Source of the DNA: Bretschneidera sinensis
Lineage: Eukaryota; Streptophyta; Magnoliopsida; Brassicales; Akaniaceae
Length of the DNA stretch: 64,000 bases
Direction: 5' to 3'
Assembly (NCBI GenBank): GCA_023935145.1
Contig: CM043703.1
Span: 25,691,727-25,755,726 of the forward strand
The notes beneath the pieces are model-generated. The model searched no databases. It was not told the DNA's origin and worked only from the letters and a program-made list of their open reading frames with translations. The position numbers were made by a program, and so were the translations under genes. The first letter of the stretch is position 1. Each line of letters opens with the position of its first letter. Shown in pieces: positions 44,396 to 55,474 of the stretch.

Positions 44396-45151
44396 CATCC
44401 CATCACATTAAAACCCCTATTTTAATCTTCCATGTGTACTCCATTCTCCCCCACATTGAAAGAACTTGACTTCGAGTTGAAAAAAGGTGACGTATAGACT
44501 TTTGAAGCTTGGAAAAATAAAACATAATCCTGGAACTCGTGGATCTCAATTTCTATTAGATTAAAAAATTGTTGAAAATGTGTGTTGTGGAGCATGAAAC
44601 CAATTCAATAGTACAAATCAACAGTTAGAGCTTGCATAGCAACCAAGACCTCAATCTTATCTTGACTTTTGTCTTAACTTTCTCAATATGCTAAACGAAA
44701 TCATCATTGTTGTACTGGTTCAATTGAGACAACCTGGCATAGGACTTGCTCAGTAGGTGAAACCTCATTTCGAACATTTTCATCCTTGACAACTTCATTC
44801 TTGGCGACTTCATATTCAACCTTCGTTGAAACATCAGCATGCTTGAAAAGGCCGAGGTCATCTTTCAATGTCGCAACCAAAGGCTTCAATGCTTCTTGTT
44901 CTACATGTTGAAGGACAACTTCATGTTTTGATTCTTTTCGGGCTACAAGGATTAGAGGTTACTCGGGCTTTTGTTTATCAAATGCTGATCATAATCATCG
45001 TAACCACCATAAGCATAATTATAATCATCATAACCATCATAAGCACAATCATACTAAAAATAATATTGCCTTCTTAATTCTTTAAGTCTTCATTCATTAT
45101 GACGAACTCGAAATTTGAGGTCTATATATTCCTCGTTGAAGGTATGAGAAC

Positions 45152-45455
45152 TGTTAAAATGTATATGGGCTTGATATATATTGTTGGCCCATTTCCTATC
45201 AGCTTAAACTTTTAGGACCAATAGTAGTTAGCATGGTATCAGAGCCAAAGGTCTTCCGTTCGAATCTTGATAACTCTTGCTTGGCTTTGTTTATGACACA
45301 TATTTGGTTTAGTCTCTGTCTTTGCTTCAAGCTTCACGTGCATCTTCTCTGTTGCTATGCACGTGAGGGGGAGTGTAAAAATGTATATGGGCTTAATATA
45401 TATTGTTGGCTCGTTTCCTATCAACTTAAGCTTTTAGGATCAATGGTAGTTAACA
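45152..45455 (+). mobile_element. TRIM (element D), 304 bp with 82-bp LTRs
   Basis: Two 82-bp LTRs (45152-45233, 45374-45455) start TGTWAAAATGTATATGGGCTT and end GTTARCA. PBS TGGTATCAGAGCC follows the first at 45234. A purine tract GTGAGGGGGAG precedes the second. The interior is 140 bp with no ORF. The flanks AGAAC and ACAAC match at four of five bases and are likely the TSD. LTRs differ at about 9 of 82 positions. It is inserted in element A's interior and is among the smallest complete LTR elements. Confidence 0.92.
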
Positions 45456-46492
45456 ACAACCATACTTACTCCTTATAGATCTCAACAGTCAACTCATGCA
45501 ATGTTTGGTGTCAACAAAAAGTTGAGCTCTCAAACTTTCAATATTTTCCCTAGTGCAGGAGGACATAGTAGACCGACTAAAAATTAAACGTATTCATAAA
45601 GAAACTTTCTTTTTTATGCTAATTTAGGAAAATCAGAAATAGAAAGAAATCATCTTTAAAAATTATCAGGAAAATTTCTGCCAAAAAATCTGCTGGTCAA
45701 AGTCAACGGTCAACGGTTTGTCAACATGGCTCGGCCCAGTCGACAGCAGGTCACATGGCTTGGCTTGAGAACAGCTGGTCAACAGCTCAGTGGCTTGGTG
45801 TAAACCAGAAACTAGGCTTAACTGGAGCTAAGAAGCTGCTGGAATAAGCCACACACTAACAGCACGTGATGCGCATATGATAAACCGGCCACCTTAGATC
45901 ACCAAATTTTATAGACAATGAAATCGGCCACCTAGCTGTTCAGTGATGTCAAAGGATTTACATGAAAACTCCAGGAAGATGTCAATCTACAAATGGCAGA
46001 TGCAGGTAGATAGTTTGGTTCTTCAAAACAACAGACTGGCTACGACCAGAGATTTGATAGCGATGGCGGTGTAGGCAGAAGAGAGGCAGAGATTGTCAAA
46101 CTTAAGGGCAGATATGGGGAATTTTGCAGTCTTGATGATGTGGGTTCTTGGTGGGAAAACAGCACATTGAGGACAGGAACGGACAGATCGGAGTTCTCCG
46201 GTCCGGATGAAGCACGCCACTTTTGGTTGAGAGGATTGTCGGCAGCACGGCCACTCTCCAGATGGCAGCAGGCGAGAATCCAAATTGTTTGAGTTTGTAA
46301 AATTCTCACCCTTTTTTCTCACATGTGCCCAATCAGATCTTGAATTTAGAGATTTTACAAATTTTGGTACTTCAAACTAGTGATAGCAGAGATAAGTTGT
46401 CTGTTCTTGTATCCAATTTCACTAGCATTGAGAAACAAATTTCTTTCCAAATTTCGTTCTTGAAGATTGAAGTTTGATCTGATACCAACTAA

Positions 46493-46936
46493 CATAGGAC
46501 AAGTAGGGTTTGTCCTTAAATTGTTGGGAATATAAAAATAAGGAGATAATAACAAGGAGAACAAAGATGATTCTAAGAGAATATTATTGATCAGAAGACA
46601 TAGGACTAAGAGAATATTATTGATTAGAAGACATAGGGACCTTAGATCTAAGAACCAAATTTGATATCTTTAAACAAATTCAATTCTGAAATCAGGTCTC
46701 CCTAGAATGCTACTAGAGGTGCTATTATATAGGCACCCAACATAATCCAAATAGGAAACTAAAACATAAGCTAAATAGGAAACTAGCTCAAAACCTAATT
46801 CCTAATCCTATAATATCTAAGATACTACCAATATACTATTAATTATCTAAATATCCTTAATATCAATATTGCATAAATACCCTTAATTACAAAACATCCC
46901 ATCACATTAAAACCTCAATTTTTAATGTGTTCTCCA
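46493..46936 (-). repeat. 5' LTR of element A
   Basis: This is a direct repeat of 40226-40549 + 44401-44443, sharing GGACAAGTA..TTTGTCCTTAAATTG, GATAATAACAAGG, CTCCCTAGAAT and ACAAAACATCC blocks. It contains a 33-bp tandem duplication (CTAAGAGAATATTATTGAT...) at about 46573-46640 that the other LTR lacks. Confidence 0.8.
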
Positions 46937-47380
46937 TTAGAAAGATTTCAGTTTCATCTGAAAGAGATAATATATATATATAAGTCTCAGGACATAACAG
47001 ATAGAAATTCTGTTATTTTTAGTTCAAATCTTAATTATGATACAATATGCAAATCTAGAGAAAAAGTGCTTTTTAAGGGGATGAAAATACCGCTCATTAC
47101 TGTATAGATCAGTGTCTGATAATGTACTTATTAATGTAGATTTCCCGTCAGTAAAAGGAAAAAACAATATTTCAAAATGAGTTTATTTGCATAGCAGAAA
47201 CAGGGAAGAATCTTCACAAGATCTAGACCACTTAAAGCATTTGTGTATCCTACAACAGCAATAGTGGCCAAACCTTGGCCATCTAATCCAGTCCGCCTTT
47301 TTCGAGCAGCATGTTGCAAGGCACGAGTATGGCGAGCGTCTTCAATTTGGGATAACAAATGATTCCGCCATTCTAAAATT

Positions 47381-48928
47381 CTGAAATACAGTACCTTATT
47401 AATATACATGCAAGATATAAAAATATAAAACATGTGCTATTGATAGAGCTTTGTACTTAGAATTTCATTTTTAATCTATAAAAGAGCAACAATTCTTTTT
47501 TTTATATGAATAAAAAGATGTATATAAAAGAGCAACAGTTTACAAGACACAAGTTCAGATACAAAAAATAAAAAAGAAGAAAGAAGCCCAGCTATGCAAC
47601 AAAAATAAAGATTGATACATAATTTTTAATATTCTGGACAACTGAAGTCCTTCTATACACAATCCACAACTGTTATAGCACAATGATGAAGGCATCTACT
47701 GGATTAAGAGGGCTTTTGCATTCAATTCTTACTACCATCTGGCAGGAAAAAACATAAAGCCCACAAAGCAATGCCACAGCATGACCCAGTGACCAAGTAT
47801 CAGAAAATTAAACTGCCATATTTTCCCATGGCATCTAATATCATTAAAGGACATGATTCCAATGTATTGCTCATTAAATGTTCCAACTTCATAAGGAGTA
47901 TGTAATGAAAAACAGTTTCATACGAGATGACTGTGGTTTAGAACCTAAAAGAGGAAGATTTTTTTCTTTTACGATGAAAAGAGGAAGTATAGTACAAAGT
48001 TTAGAATGAGTTTAGTCCCATATATATTTTCCCATCCAATATTAATTTTTACACAAGAACAATGATATGACATGTTTGACACCAAAAGTTTCAATCAGAA
48101 ATGGTTGGGATATCTCCCAATTCTAATGAACTCACTTTGTCCAATTACTATTGTCCTCCTTTTTCTATTTTTCAAGTCCCAGAATTATTTCCTCTTTCAA
48201 GAAGTCAATTATATAATCATTAAAATTTCACTGATACCCTTTACAATAACGATATATAGCAAGTTAGACCATAGTTAGCAGAAATTCGGTACGTCCTGGT
48301 TCGCGGTACAGGTAACGTGGTATGTTATCCACTTGGAACACAATATGAGGGGATAGACTTAGAATGTTTATTATGTATAAGCTCATATATAAAATTAATA
48401 TATTAGATGTATGATTGTATGTACAGGTATAATATAACTTAGATAAAGAGTGGCATGCACGATAATAATTAAGAAGATTACATGAGTTTTGACAACTAAT
48501 AAAATCCATAAGCATGATTTTTGAAAACATAAGTTTAAAATAAATTATGAATATTATGTTTTTCCTTCCTTATATCTAAAACTCAATTTTTAGCTATAAA
48601 TTCCCTCCTTTATTTAATAATTAAGTTAAATATGGACCGCCAATTTCGGGAATCCAATGCACAAACACAACACAAATCGAAACACAAGATTATGATTGTC
48701 ATTCCAAGAGAGTACAAGGATTCTGGTAACTATGGTTAAGACTAGCTATTCTCAAATTGATGAGGGTAAATACAAAAAATAGATATGATTTTTAGCATGT
48801 CGAAGTAATATCACACTTTCTTACAAATTGTGCATGGTCAAAAGAGAGTACAAAATTCGAGAGACGGAGTACATTACACTGAATGCTTCATCTAGCATGT
48901 GCTTTATATTCTACTCACTTTAGAATAC
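47381..48928 (-). other. HflX intron sequence without features
   Basis: This is unique AT-rich sequence between the exon at 47236-47380 and the deleted Copia element. No conserved ORF was seen. Confidence 0.5.
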
Positions 48929-50654
48929 TATTGAGAATCCTAATAGGATTCCTAATGTGTGTCCTAGTAGGCTTAGATCATATTTATTTTATCTTATCGT
49001 TGTATCCTAGTCCTATTAGACTTAGTATTCATAAGTTTATATATTGAGTCAATTGTATTCTTTTCGTTTAATTAATAAGACGAAATTTCTTTTCAATTCT
49101 TATTTTCAACATATGGTTATTTATCTCCTTCATATGCTTCGTTTATTGCTTCGATCTCCTGTATCTATTCCCAAGTCTATTACAGTAGCTTTGTCTCTGG
49201 GTGGAAAGAAGATTTGGATGAAGAGATAATTGCCTTGAAAACTAATAATACATGGGACTTGATTCCTCTACCATCTGGGAAATCTATTGTTGGTTGTCGC
49301 TGGGTCTATACTGTAAAGGTTTATCCTGATGGTACTATTGACATATTAAAAGCTCGTCTAGTAGCAAAAGGGTATACATAGGTATTGACTACTCTGAGAC
49401 ATTCTCTCCAGTGGCTAAGATTACATTTGCTCGTGTGTTTATCTCCCTAGCAGCTACTTTTCATTGGCCCCTACATCAGTTGGATTGGATGTGAAAAATG
49501 TTTCTAAATGGTGATTTACAAGAAGCATACATGGTGATTTACAAGAAGCATACATGGTGATTTACAAGAAGTTTCTATATGGATTGAAACAATTTCCTCA
49601 ACCGTAGTTTGATCGGTTCACCGAAGTAGTGATTAATTTTGGCCTCACCAGATGTGGTGTAGGTCATTTTGTATTTTATAAACACAATGAGGCAGGTAGG
49701 ATATTGTTGATTGTATATGTGAATGATATTGTGATCACAGGAGATGACAAAGAAGTAATTCTAGCACTGAAACAATCCTTGAGTACTAAATTTCAAACAA
49801 AGAATTTAGAACAATTGAGATACTTCTTGGGTATCGAGATTGCTAGATCTCGTCATGGTGTTTCTTTATCTCAACATAAATATGTTCTTGATTTGTTGAT
49901 TGATACTGGAATGTTGGGGTGTAATCCTATAGATAGTCCTATGGATCCCAACACAAAACTTGCACTTGATCAAGGTGACTTATGATCCAAGGCAATATAG
50001 GTGTTCTAGTTGAAAATTGAATTATTTAACTATTACTAGGTTGATATTTATATTTCATTTGCAACAAGTGTGGTTAGTCAATTTCTCGATGCTCCACGAA
50101 CTAGTCAATGGGATGTTGTTATTCGAATTTTACGGTATCTTAAGAGTGTTCTGGTCGTGGTTTATTTTATCAAAATCATGGTCGTACTCAAATTGAAGAT
50201 TGTTAGCAGAACTTGGTATTAACAAGAAGTCCTATAAGTAGCTATTCATATTGCAAATAATCCAGCATTTCATGAGAAAAACTAAGCATATTAAAGTTGA
50301 TTGTCATGTGGTTCGAGAAAAGCTTCTCCAAAACATGATTAGTACCAGATACTTGAAGTCGACAAACCAGTTAACTGATTTATTTACTAAACAATTAGAT
50401 AGTTCTCGAGTTAGATTTATTTGTAACCAACTGGGTGCATATGATATCTATGCTCCAACTTGAGGGGAGTATTGAGAATCCTAATAGGATTCCTAATTTA
50501 TGTCCTAGTAGGCTTAGATCATATTTATTTTATCTTATCGTTGTGTCCTAATCCTATTAGACTTGGTATTCATAAGTCTATATATTGAGACAATTGTATT
50601 CTTTTCATTCAATCAATAAGACAAAGAATTTCTTTTAAATTCTTATTTTCAACA
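48929..50654 (+). mobile_element. Internally deleted Ty1/copia element in an HflX intron
   Basis: LTRs of about 184 bp lie at 48929-49112 and 50470-50654, both starting TATTGAGAATCCTAATAGG and ending TTTTCAACAT. The Copia PPT (TGAGGGGAGT) precedes the 3' LTR. Flanks AATAC/TATAC match at four bases. The interior keeps only RT and RNase H. Gag, protease and integrase are deleted and no PBS follows the 5' LTR. The RT has a GCRWVY start and a YVNDIVITGD motif, Asp to Asn at the first catalytic acid. Confidence 0.82.
49185..50460 (+). pseudogene. Copia RT-RNase H remnant
   Basis: Broken frames carry WKEDLDEEI-like text, [22 protein letters not shown] and YSETFSPVAK. The open stretch 49629-49985 has LLIVYVNDIVITGDD, then FQTKNLEQLRYFLGIEIARS and SQHKYVLDLL. 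RNase H is reduced to TKHIKVDCHVVREKL and NQLTDLFTKQL at 50281-50390. A repeat of 'ATGGTGATTTACAAGAAG' at 49500-49570 is a local duplication. Confidence 0.75.
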
Positions 50655-52727
50655 TATACAATAAGCTTAGAGAAATAAAATTCAATGACATAAGCTCAAT
50701 ACAGAAATCATTTCAAACATTCAATATAGTAGACCAACTTTCATAAAATCAAGTGAAATAATCATTTTGTCCAGAATAAATAATAATAACTAAAGAATCT
50801 AAGAATCACAATAAATTAACACCAGGGTGCAGACCTTCGTCGTTGAAGTTGAAGCTGAAGTTCTGTTTCACCCGGACCACTAATCCACTTCCTCTCCTGC
50901 AACCAATATCCATACACATCAAAATTGTTCGAAGAATTTATACATTGTGGGGGAGGGGAGAGAATGTGGTGATGACATTGCAAGTGTCTGTGCCTCAGGA
51001 TGATAACATATTACCAGAACCATGTAACACCTCAAAACTGTAAATCAACCAATACAACAAAGCCCTAAATCTTGCCATCCTTTCACCATCTCTCCCTATA
51101 AAGTAAAACTTTATTGAAATTGTTCATCGCAATGTATTTAGCTTTCTATTTATAACTAGTAAACTAAAAGGTACAAAAAAAAGGTAGTATAAGTGAAATA
51201 CATAAGTACATGGGATGTATCAAAGGAAAAAAAAAAAAGTAGTAGAAAGGGTGGCAACTTATCAAGAACAGTAGACAAGGGCGGCAAAAATTACTATGGA
51301 TCAGGTCTCATTACCTCTAACACAGATGACACTGAAAATGACAACTGACTTGAACAAGTTCAAATTGTGTAATGTAAAGTTTAATCATCACAACAGACAC
51401 ACACAAATTAATAGGTTATGTGAAATTTTAACATTTTAATTTCCCCATTGAAGGACCACTGTATGACCTAAAGCTAACACAACTAGAACTTAAATGCTGA
51501 GTAATGCTAATTGATAAGAAGCTCATGAAAAGCAATAGCAAAAATAAAGGAATACTTTTTTTCTCAAGAGTCTACAACACACAGATGTTCACAAACTTTA
51601 AATTTAGCAAATTTCTACTAGAAATTCAGACAACAAACACACCCTTGGGCACTAACGACTTCAGCTTCTTTGGCTGCTCCAAAAGTAAAGCGTCCATCAG
51701 GGCCACAAACACGAACAAGCCTACTCTTTTTATACATGAGAGGTGCTAATTCAGCCTGCAAAATCCAAAGGGGGATCAAAAGGTCCACCAAAGCAGTTTC
51801 TAAGAAGACTAAAATTGAAACATTAGGAAGTGAAACTTCTCAGGTGGAACTACTATAGTACCTGCAGCTTTGCTTCTTTTGTATGGGCATGAGCATTAAA
51901 TATCTCTATTATAAGGCCCATACGATCTAAAAATGGTTTGCCCCAGGCTCACAGTCATCACCCAAGATGGAGATGTAAGAAATATATAACAGAAAAGCAA
52001 GTTACTAGAGCTCATGTTAACTTCTTCAGAGGAAAAAAGAAAAGAAAAGAAAAGAAAAAGGAAGAAAACTTAAGCAGGCACAACTTGCCTCCAAATTCCG
52101 TTGTTGAATGCCAGTCAAAATTGCATTAAAAACAGCATCCACTTCTTCCTATTAAAATTGTAGGATAATAGTCAAGATTCCACAATGATGAGATACAAAT
52201 ACAGTTACTTACAGATTAACCAACATACACTCATGTCAAATGGACGTAAAAACAAAGATAGCTCCTTGCCTCAGACTCCGCAGCATTTAGATAGCATTTG
52301 ATATTCTCTACTGTCCCAGGTCCAAAATATGTTTCTACATGCATATGTTTCTATGCATTAATGGCCAAGGAATATATAGAATACCAGTAAAAGATTTGTT
52401 ATTTACAAAATATTTGAACAAAACCCATGACCCATTAGCCTCTCATGCGCATTCCACGAGAGTGGAAGCATGATAGCCGGAGCAAACACTGATAAATAAA
52501 GGGGCACAAGATTAAACCACAATCAAATTTGAAATTAATGAAAAGGAAATAAAAAGAAACAAACTTCAACACGTATAAAAAGAATGTCTCAAAAATTTCA
52601 ACAGCAAAGCATAGACCAAAAATAAAATTAAAAGGGAATAACTTATGAAAATTGAACGATACCATGCAACACTAGCAGCAAGTAAAAAAAAAGTGACACA
52701 AAAAGCCAAATAGAGAGACTGACAGAC

Positions 52728-53163
52728 CTGCGCGAACTTTGGAGGATTTAAGAGACGGATTTTGAACAACGACAGGGGGAGGCAACTCCTTGTCGAAGAA
52801 ATCAACATCAAAGAAGCCATCTCTCTGTTCGTTGAGGGAATTGGCGAGGCAAAGAGCCTCATTCAGCTTTGCTTGCAAGAAGGTCTGTGGTCGGAGCCGG
52901 GGTTGGACCAGGAAGAGCCTAGGCGGGCTTGATGGGACTGTACTGAAGACTAAAGAAACGGCGTCGTTTGATGTATCCTCCTCGTCCTTGATCTTCTTTA
53001 ATTGCTTTGATGATGATGAAGAGAGAACGGGAAATGGTAAGGGAGACGGTGGTGATTGAGAGAATGAGGTAAGGGTTTTGGTTTGGGTCCTTAGGGACCT
53101 AAGGTGGCTCGTGCAAGAGATAGCGTTCTCAACATCTGATGAGTGTTCAAAACAGTGTGTCAC
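52728..53163 (-). pseudogene. HflX pseudogene exon 1
   Basis: This open exon starts at the ATG at 53163. The first 75 residues are Ser/Thr-rich with few acidic residues at the very start, compatible with an organelle transit peptide. The conserved HflX N-terminal domain follows. It ends GCGCAG before a GT donor. Its frame continues across the exon at 52270-52334. Confidence 0.8.
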
Positions 53164-53438
53164 TTTTGTTGGTTTGGTAACTTAGTTCTGTGTTGCGGAG
53201 AAGTACAGAAAGAAAAAAATGATGCGGTTTGGTTTCTTTCCATTTGTACGGTAGTGCTTAGGGTTTAACCTCTGGCTGGCGGTTCGGGCTAATCAGGTAA
53301 AAGTAAAACCAAGGTTACCCACTACCATACTCAGAGGTTGCAGCCAGAGGATGAAAACTCTTACCCAGAGGCAAGATCTTGGGCTTGTAATTCAAGAACC
53401 TATGGCTGTCATGTACGGTCAATTGATCCTAACTTTGT
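53164..53438. other. Upstream region of the HflX pseudogene
   Basis: A likely former promoter/5' UTR. No TATA box stands out, and nothing else was recognised. Confidence 0.45.
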
Positions 53439-54272
53439 TAGAGGTAGCAATCGGATCGGGTCAGTCGGGTTCGAATCTTATTGAGTCATTAGTCGTTCGT
53501 GTCATGTCGTGATCATGTAATTTTAATCTCGAATCGTAGTGGGTCTCGAATAATGTCGGGTTGGGTCATATCGAATCTCGAGACGTATCAAATCGAGTCA
53601 ACAAAATAAATATTTCTGCTTAACTAAAAAATTATTTTATTTGCATATAATAGGATTAAACGAGTTACATTATCAAATTCGTGAAAATTAATTAATAATA
53701 AATCAATACTTTAATTTTTTAAAGTAATATGTAATATTATGGCTTTTAGTCTCAAAATTCAGTGTTAAATGATCTCAAACAACTAATCCTCAAGGAGTAA
53801 TGTCTTATACTTCATTCCATTATATTTTTTCAAGACAATTAAAAATAAAATTTTATTGTGACTTAAAGAACAATCTAAAATTTACTATTCTTTTTAATTT
53901 TTTATTTGAAATTAATGAAATTACTCATATTAATATAATATCAAACCATGCATATCAACACATGTAAATAAATAATTAATTAATTATGATATAATTTATT
54001 TTATATGACAACTAGTAAATTAATTCTTATCCTAGTTTTAAAAAGCAATTTGTTTTTTAATAAAAAAAATTATATTTTCAAATCATTTTAGTCCAAGTTG
54101 TTTCGAGTTTCGAGTCGTTCGAATTCAGATTTGATCGTTTTGAATCCAGGTCATTTCGAGTTTCGGGTCGAGTTCGAATCATATTATTATAATGTATTTT
54201 CAAACCAAACCGAATTTAGATTGGTTCGAATCGAATTGAATTTTCGAATTAAATCAGATTTTGTCAACCCTA
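53439..54272. mobile_element. Larger hAT-like repeat related to the MITE at 27383
   Basis: The ends are TAGAGGTAGCAATCGGATCGG and, reversed, TAGGGTTGACAAAATCTGA. Both inner flanks are rich in TCGGGT, TCGAGT and TTCGAATC motifs as in the 256-bp MITE. The middle is AT-rich. No 8-bp TSD is present (AACTTTGT versus ATCCCATG), so one end may be a recombinant or the copy is old. Confidence 0.6.
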
Positions 54273-54289
54273 ATCCCATGGGTAGATGG

Positions 54290-54485
54290 CACAAGTTTGC
54301 ACTATGTATCGAATTTACCTCAAATTACTGAATTTGAAAGAAAAAAAATTCCTGCAAGTGAGAGTGCAAGCTAGTTTGCGCTAGGGAGCGAGTTACCATA
54401 ACTTATTGAATTTAAGAAATGGTCCGTGAGTGAGATTGCAAGCGAGTTTGCACTAGGCAATGAGTTACCTCAAATTAGTAATCAT
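54290..54485. repeat. Three degenerate tandem copies of about 72 bp
   Basis: Each unit has CAAG..AGTTTGC(A/G)CTA(T/G)G, then GAGTTACC(T)CAAATTA..TGAATTT. Units begin near 54291, 54367 and 54440. No function is evident. Confidence 0.6.
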
Positions 54486-54719
54486 TGGAATTAAAATCAA
54501 CCTAGCACCGAGAATCATAAGGTATCTAAAATTTGGAAATTCCTTGTTTGTCAAACCTATCACCTTGCAAGATATGTATGGATGAGTGCTTCAACAATCA
54601 GGTATTTGAGTTTTAAACTTGATAAGTACAACGTGAGATTACGTCTCAAATTGGAAACAATTGTTTGACCTATGTTTGCTTGAATTACGTTTGGTCTGAT
54701 CCTCATTCGGGTATGTAAG

Positions 54720-55238
54720 TGTTGATACCAAAAATATGTCGAGAATCTGAACGATCGGGAAGCAGAAGCTGCACACACAAAACGAGGAGAAGATCTAAAA
54801 GTCATCAGAGGACCAGAGGAGGTGTACCTCCAGGAACTCTCTGATGCCTAAGTTAGAATATGGCTTTTCGAGAATAAGGAGAGTTGTATAAAGCTGGGAG
54901 TTGGGAGTAAGAATTGAATGTACCTTTTCATAATGAGAGCCCTCTTATATAGTGTTTCGGAGTATAATCCGATTAAAAAAGTGATTGATCATTAAGTGTT
55001 ACGATAGGAATAGTATTCCCATAGAAAAGTTTGGAGTTATCCATAAGTTGAATAATGATTTTATCTGTAAGATGGAGTGGCACAATGGTATCAAGACATT
55101 GGTATGAAATTATCGTTATGCCATTCGCTAGGTGTGGCGATTCGATTGGTTGATCTATCTGGGTCGCGAAATTACTCTTTTATCCTAAAGTGGCCACGTG
55201 TCATTATATTATTTTAGAGAGAATTTTTCCCTACATCA
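54720..55238 (-). repeat. 3' LTR of the Tat element
   Basis: The plus strand begins TGTTGATACC and ends CTACATCA, so on the minus strand the LTR begins TGATGTAGGG directly after a polypurine tract. A minus-strand TATA box (CACTATATAAGAGGG) lies near 54944-54957. Length is 519 bp. Confidence 0.75.
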
Positions 55239-55252
55239 GATCCCCCACTTCT
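55239..55252 (-). other. Polypurine tract of the Tat element
   Basis: The minus strand reads AGAAGTGGGGGATC immediately before the LTR start. This is the expected plus-strand primer site. Confidence 0.75.
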
Positions 55253-55474
55253 TTAAGTGCAGTTATGCATTCGAGGAAGTAGAGTTCATTTGGAGTGATT
55301 TTTCTCTTGTCGTGGGATTCAGAACAAGTCTTTGTTTCGGGTACCCGAGTACTGAAGGAGCGAAGAATGGAGATTCAGGGGTGTTTAGGTGGAGATGTAG
55401 ACTTTGAGGAGACCTACCAGTCTGATACTTCATTAGAGTGAGGTAGGTGACGAGCTTGAGTGAAACAGTTTTTG

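Larger units (their letters stand above)
40226..46936 (-). mobile_element. Element A: non-autonomous LTR element in the HflX gene
   Basis: On the minus strand the 5' LTR is 46493-46936 and the PBS TTGGTATCAGATC is at 46475-46487. The 3' LTR is 40226-40549 plus 44401-44443, interrupted by element B. A PPT (GTGGGGGAGAA on the minus strand) lies at 44444-44460. No pol or gag motif is present, only a leader ORF (46023-46322), a Tyr/Gly/Asp-rich stretch (44980-45060) and a 61-residue Glu/Val-rich ORF (44704-44889). No matching TSD is seen (AGCAA versus TTAGA). It sits where the HflX LFATLDP exon should be. Confidence 0.75.
39038..53163 (-). pseudogene. HflX/GTPBP6-like organellar GTPase, broken by mutations and insertions
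   Basis: HflX GTPases bind and split ribosomes; the plant copies are organellar. Exons by homology, in order: 52728-53163 (RLRPQTFLQAKLNEALCLANSL, VVVQNPSLKSSK), 52270-52334 (TYFGPGTVENIKCYLN), 52089-52148, 51862-51951, 51643-51755 (LVRVCGPDGRFTFG), 50835-50896 (SGPGETELQLQRR), 47236-47380 (VVGYTNA), 47091-47146 (GKSTLISTLSDTDLYSNER), 40137-40191 (RKVLLSDTVGFISD), 39955-40011, 39706-39825 and 39038-39603. Lesions: a frameshift in the GPGETELQ exon; donor GT to TT after the VVGYTNA exon and a non-AG acceptor before GKS; no exon for the LFATLDP..VLPSG switch segment; a TGA in exon 39706-39825; a one-base loss near 39162 and a TAG near 39137. The acidic insert (39160-39560) is normal for this subfamily. 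Confidence 0.88.

Noticed and set aside
46355..46564. 69-codon ORF on the minus strand
   Set aside because: It spans the PBS and LTR start of element A.
52566..52862. ORFs antisense to or out of frame with the HflX first exon
   Set aside because: They are shadows of the exon at 52728-53163 and of intron sequence.
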